Below, piece after piece: positions 60,900 to 64,000 of a stretch of DNA of 64,000 nucleotides. A program made the translations under genes and the position numbers. The notes under the pieces are model-generated. The model searched no databases. It worked only from the letters and a program-made list of their open reading frames with translations, and had not been told where the DNA came from. Location: positions 62,001 through 126,000 of the forward strand of contig NZ_CANMAA010000005.1 in the NCBI RefSeq assembly GCF_947495735.1, read 5' to 3'. Source of the stretch: an uncultured Pseudokineococcus sp. GTDB taxonomy: Bacteria > Actinomycetota > Actinomycetes > Actinomycetales > Quadrisphaeraceae. Positions within the stretch are counted from its first letter, which is position 1, and each line of letters starts with the position of its first letter.

Positions 60900-62508
60900 G
60901 GCGCTGCCGCGGGCCGCGGGCACCGGGGGCGCCCCCGGTGCCCGTCGTCCCGGCCTGCTCGCGCAGGCGCCCCTGGCGCTCGTCCTCGCGGTCGGGGTCC
61001 TCGTGCGCGCCCTCGCCCCGGGCTCGAGCACCGGGAGCCAGCCGCTCGTGGCGCACGCCCTCGGGCTCCTCGCGGCGCTCCTCGTGGCGCTCGTCGTCCA
61101 GCGCTGGGGCGGGTGGCGGTGGCTGTCCGCCGTCGCCGCGCTGCCCGCGGCGCTGGGCCCCGCGCAGGTGGCCGCGGCCGGCCGCGGGGTGCTGGAGCCG
61201 GCGCTCGTGCTCGCCGTCGCCGTCGTCCTCGCCGCCCTGCTGTGGCGCGCTCGCGCCGGCGCGCTCGCCTCGGTCGTGGCGCTGGCCGGGGCGGTGGGCG
61301 CCTCGCTGGTCCTGCAGGCGCTGCCGGGCGGTGACGAGGAGAGCTCGCGCGGCGTGCTCGCGCCCCTCGCGGGCCCGGAGGTCGCCGACGTGCGCGGGCT
61401 CCTGCGCGGGCCCTGGGCGGGTGGCGCGCTCCCCGGCACGGGACCGCTCGTGACGGCGGAGACGGTGCTCGCCGCGTTCGGGCTGCTCCTGGCGCTCGCC
61501 GCGGTGCTCGGCCTCGGCCGGGCCCGGCCCTCGCGGCTGCGGTGGCCGGCCGTCGTCCTCGTCGTCTCCCCGCTGCTCCTGGCCGTCGGCCTCCTCGGCG
61601 TGACGCCGGCGGGCGCGCTGCCGGCCCTGGCGCTCCTGCCGGCCGCGGGCGCGGTGGGGCTGACGGCGCTGCTGCGCGGGCGTCGCGGCCGCCGCTCCGG
61701 CCCGGTGCCGCCCGACGACGTCGACCGCGCCGCCGTCGCGGACCTCCACGCCCGCGCGGGCGTCCCGCAGCTGCCGCCCGTGGCGATCGTCATCGCGGCC
61801 TACGACGAGGCGCCCGGCATCGGCGCGGTGCTGGAGAACCTGCCGACCGAGGTGTGCGGGCTGCGCACCGCGGTCGTCGTCGTCGACGACGGCAGCACCG
61901 ACGGCACGGCGGAGGCCGTCGCCGCCTCGGGGCGCGCGCTCGCCGTCGCGTGCCCGGCCAACCGCGGGCAGGGCGCGGCGCTGCGGCTCGGCTACCGCGT
62001 GGCCCGCGAGCACGGGGCGCAGTACGTCGTCACCACCGACGCCGACGGCCAGTACGACGTCGGGGACGTGCCCGCGGTGCTCGGACCCGTCGTCGCGGGG
62101 GAGGCCGACTTCGTGACCGGCTCGCGCCGGCTGGGCCGCCAGCACACCCGGGACCGGGTGCGTCGCACGGGCGTGCACGTCTTCGCCTGGGTCGTCAGCG
62201 CGGTGTCGGGCACCTGGGTGACCGACACGTCCTTCGGGCTGCGGGCCATGCGGGCCGACCTCACCGGCGTCGTCACGCTGCGCCAGCCGCAGTACCAGTC
62301 CTCCGAGCTGATGCTCGGCGTCCTCTCGCACGGCTACCGGGTGCGCGAGGTGCCGGGGACGATGCACGTGCGCACCGCGGGGGCCAGCAAGAAGGGCCGC
62401 AACCTCGTCTACGGCTCGCGCTACGCGCGCGTCGTGCTCGGCACGTGGTGGCGCGAGGGCCTGCTCCGGCCGGCCGACGAGGTCGCGCCGGCGCTGCGCC
62501 GGCGGTGA
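60853..62508 (+). CDS. Membrane protein with family 2 glycosyltransferase domain
   Basis: About 551 residues. The N-terminal half (about 30-270) has six or more hydrophobic helices. The C-terminal half is a GT-A family 2 transferase resembling dolichyl-/polyprenyl-phosphate sugar transferases: VAIVIAAYDEAPGIGAVLEN, VVVVDDGSTDGT, PANRGQGAALRLGYR, TTDADGQYD. It probably transfers the sugar made upstream to a lipid carrier. The start is unsure: GTG at 60853 has GGGAG four bases before it, while GTG at 60883 would give only a 17-base overlap with the epimerase. Confidence 0.85.
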   Translation: MRSVVARGSPVAAPAEALPRAAGTGGAPGARRPGLLAQAPLALVLAVGVLVRALAPGSSTGSQPLVAHALGLLAALLVALVVQRWGGWRWLSAVAALPAALGPAQVAAAGRGVLEPALVLAVAVVLAALLWRARAGALASVVALAGAVGASLVLQALPGGDEESSRGVLAPLAGPEVADVRGLLRGPWAGGALPGTGPLVTAETVLAAFGLLLALAAVLGLGRARPSRLRWPAVVLVVSPLLLAVGLLGVTPAGALPALALLPAAGAVGLTALLRGRRGRRSGPVPPDDVDRAAVADLHARAGVPQLPPVAIVIAAYDEAPGIGAVLENLPTEVCGLRTAVVVVDDGSTDGTAEAVAASGRALAVACPANRGQGAALRLGYRVAREHGAQYVVTTDADGQYDVGDVPAVLGPVVAGEADFVTGSRRLGRQHTRDRVRRTGVHVFAWVVSAVSGTWVTDTSFGLRAMRADLTGVVTLRQPQYQSSELMLGVLSHGYRVREVPGTMHVRTAGASKKGRNLVYGSRYARVVLGTWWREGLLRPADEVAPALRRR

Positions 62509-62600
62509 GCCGGCGTCGTGGGAGCGCTGCGCCGGCGCCCGGCCGTGACGTCGGGCACCCGACCCGGGCTCCGGAGGGCGGGGCGGGCCCGCCGATGCCG

Positions 62601-62606
62601 CACCCT
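62601..62606 (+). promoter_or_regulatory. Candidate -10 for leaderless mRNA of the last gene
   Basis: CACCCT (near TACCCT) is followed by six bases and the GTG at 62613. Confidence 0.3.
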
Positions 62607-62612
62607 GGTGCC

Positions 62613-64000
62613 GTGACGACGACCGCGGCGGCCAGGGGCGCCGTGCACCCCGTGCCGAGGCCCCCGGGCGCGGGGCGGTGGCGGGCCCGGCTCGTCGACC
62701 ACGCCCCGTTCCTCGTCGCCCTCGGGCTCGGCGCCCTCGTGCGGCTGGTGGTCACGGCCGCGTTCCCGCCGGCGATGATGGTCAGCGACGCCCCGTCCTA
62801 CCTGCGCTTCCTCGGCGACCTGCAGCCCAGCCTCGAGCGCCCCGACGGCTACGGGCTGCTGCTCCTGCTGCCGCTGTCCTGGGTCGCCGACGACGTGGCG
62901 CTGTTCGTCGGCGTCCAGCACGTGCTCGGGCTCGCCGCCGCCACCGGCCTCTACGCGCTGCTGCGGCGCTGGGACGTCGGGCGCTGGTGGGCGGCGGTCG
63001 CCGTCCTGCCGGTGCTGCTGGACGCGATGCTCCTCGTCCTCGAGCACGGGCCGCTGAGCGACGCCTTCTTCCTCGACCTGGTGGTCCTCGCCGTCGTCCT
63101 GCTGGGCTGGCGCGCCCGCCCGTCGCCGGGCCTGGCCCTCGCGGCCGGGCTCGTCATGGGCGCCTCGGTCACCGTGCGCCAGGTCGGCACCCCGCTCGTG
63201 CTCGCGGGGGCGCTGTTCTGCCTCCTGGCGGCCGCGGGTCGGTGGCGCCGGGTCCTCACCGCCGTCGCGCTCGTCGTCGGGTTCCTCGTGCCCGTCGGCG
63301 CCTACGCCACCTGGTTCTCCGGCACGCACGGCACCTACGGGCTCTCCGGCATCGGCGGGCTGTCGGCGTACATGCGCACGACGACGTTCGTCGAGTGCGA
63401 CCGCCTCGAGCTGGCGCCGTACGCGGAGGTGCTCTGCCCGCCCGAGCCCGTGGGCGAGCGGCGGGACCCGACCGACTACGGCTGGTACCAGATCGGCGTG
63501 GGCGCGCAGTCCCTCGTCGTGCCCGCCGGGGTGGACCGCGCGGACGTGCTGCGCGACGTCGCCCGGCAGGCGGTCCGCGAGCAGCCGCTCGACTACGCGC
63601 GCATCGTCCTGCGCGACGTCGCGCTCGGCTTCGACCCGGTGCGCGTGGACCGCTTCGAGTACAGCACCGCGTTCAAGTGGAAGTTCTCGACCTACGTCGA
63701 CCGCGAGCCGACGCCGTGGACGGAGCCGGGCTTCGCCGAGCACGGCGGCGTCCAGCAGCAGACGCACCAGCCGTGGGCGCGCGTCATGGTCGCCTACGAG
63801 GACGTCGTCTACACGTGGGGCCCGCTCGTGCTGCTGTGCCTGGTCGTGGGGGTCTTCGGTGCGGTGCACCCGCGCGCCGGCGCGGCGCGGCCGCTCGTGC
63901 TGCTGCTGGTCCTCTGCGGCTTCGGGCTCTCGGTCCTGCCGGACCTGACGACCCAGTTCGTGTGGCGCTACCAGCTGCCCGCCGTCGTCCTGCTGCCCGT
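62613..64000 (+). CDS. Polytopic membrane protein, glycosyltransferase-C/mannosyltransferase-like (3' end outside window)
   Basis: The frame is open from the GTG to the window end (462 codons visible). It has many hydrophobic helices and a first-loop Asp region MMVSDAPSYLRFLGD, as in GT-C enzymes that use lipid-linked sugars (GT39/GT87-like). A large extracytoplasmic loop with two Cys (VECDRLELAPYAEVLCPP) lies around residues 265-390. Context with GT2 and sugar-nucleotide genes supports transfer of a sugar to an envelope acceptor. Not assigned to a named family with certainty. Confidence 0.7.
   Translation, partial: MTTTAAARGAVHPVPRPPGAGRWRARLVDHAPFLVALGLGALVRLVVTAAFPPAMMVSDAPSYLRFLGDLQPSLERPDGYGLLLLLPLSWVADDVALFVGVQHVLGLAAATGLYALLRRWDVGRWWAAVAVLPVLLDAMLLVLEHGPLSDAFFLDLVVLAVVLLGWRARPSPGLALAAGLVMGASVTVRQVGTPLVLAGALFCLLAAAGRWRRVLTAVALVVGFLVPVGAYATWFSGTHGTYGLSGIGGLSAYMRTTTFVECDRLELAPYAEVLCPPEPVGERRDPTDYGWYQIGVGAQSLVVPAGVDRADVLRDVARQAVREQPLDYARIVLRDVALGFDPVRVDRFEYSTAFKWKFSTYVDREPTPWTEPGFAEHGGVQQQTHQPWARVMVAYEDVVYTWGPLVLLCLVVGVFGAVHPRAGAARPLVLLLVLCGFGLSVLPDLTTQFVWRYQLPAVVLLP

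Overview
This window is a very GC-rich stretch of an actinomycete chromosome, and it spans the replication origin. Evidence for the group: most starts are GTG, neighbouring genes often overlap by four bases (GTGA or ATGA), and the gene order murJ-pseudokinase-sigM-rsmA-trxBA-cwlM-parBA-rsmG-jag-yidC-yidD-rnpA-rpmH-dnaA-oriC-dnaN-gnd-recF-DUF721-gyrB-gyrA matches the conserved origin region of Streptomyces-like and Kineosporiales-like actinomycetes. I cannot name the genus from sequence alone; a Kineosporiales-type organism (Kineococcus/Quadrisphaera-like) is a guess.

Layout. 1-9.7 kb: envelope and stress genes on the plus strand (DUF6049 remnant, MurJ, its separate pseudokinase, SigM with its anti-sigma factor, thioredoxin system, CwlM). 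9.7-17.9 kb: minus-strand block of GNAT, a small membrane protein, ParB, an unusually long ParA, RsmG, Jag, YidC, YidD, RnpA and RpmH, with three parS sites. 17.9-31.6 kb: dnaA, oriC, dnaN, gnd, recF, DUF721, gyrB, gyrA, DUF3566, then tRNA-Ile and tRNA-Ala. 32-39 kb: aldo/keto reductase, DUF5324-like protein, cyclophilin, rhomboid, CrgA, DUF881, class E sortase, glutamine amidotransferase. 39-48.5 kb: the minus-strand division/phospho-signalling operon fhaA-fhaB-pstP-rodA/ftsW-pbpA-pknA-pknB. 48.6-64 kb: two gene fragments, tRNA-Leu, Lsr2, a LOV-SpoIIE photoreceptor phosphatase, a homocysteine methyltransferase behind a structured leader, an M14 carboxypeptidase, an oxidoreductase, a diguanylate cyclase, and a sugar-nucleotide/glycosyltransferase cluster headed by a UDP-sulfoquinovose-synthase-like enzyme. 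The last gene runs off the window.

How the genes fit together: PknA/PknB, PstP and the FHA proteins form a phospho-relay. In mycobacteria its known targets include the MurJ pseudokinase module, FhaA and CwlM, and counterparts of all of these lie in this window. ParA/ParB, the parS sites, DnaA and DnaN serve origin segregation and initiation.

The most unusual signal is a family of three long hairpin repeats, one between dnaA and dnaN and two, in opposite orientation, between gyrB and gyrA. They share a conserved core of about 50 bases, while their 28-30 bp stems differ in sequence between copies but stay complementary. Other oddities are a roughly 380-residue acidic, repeat-bearing extension on ParA, two independent three-copy 16-bp tandem repeats placed exactly over stop codons, a pair of perfect palindromes, and several genes whose start codon lies six bases after a -10-like hexamer.
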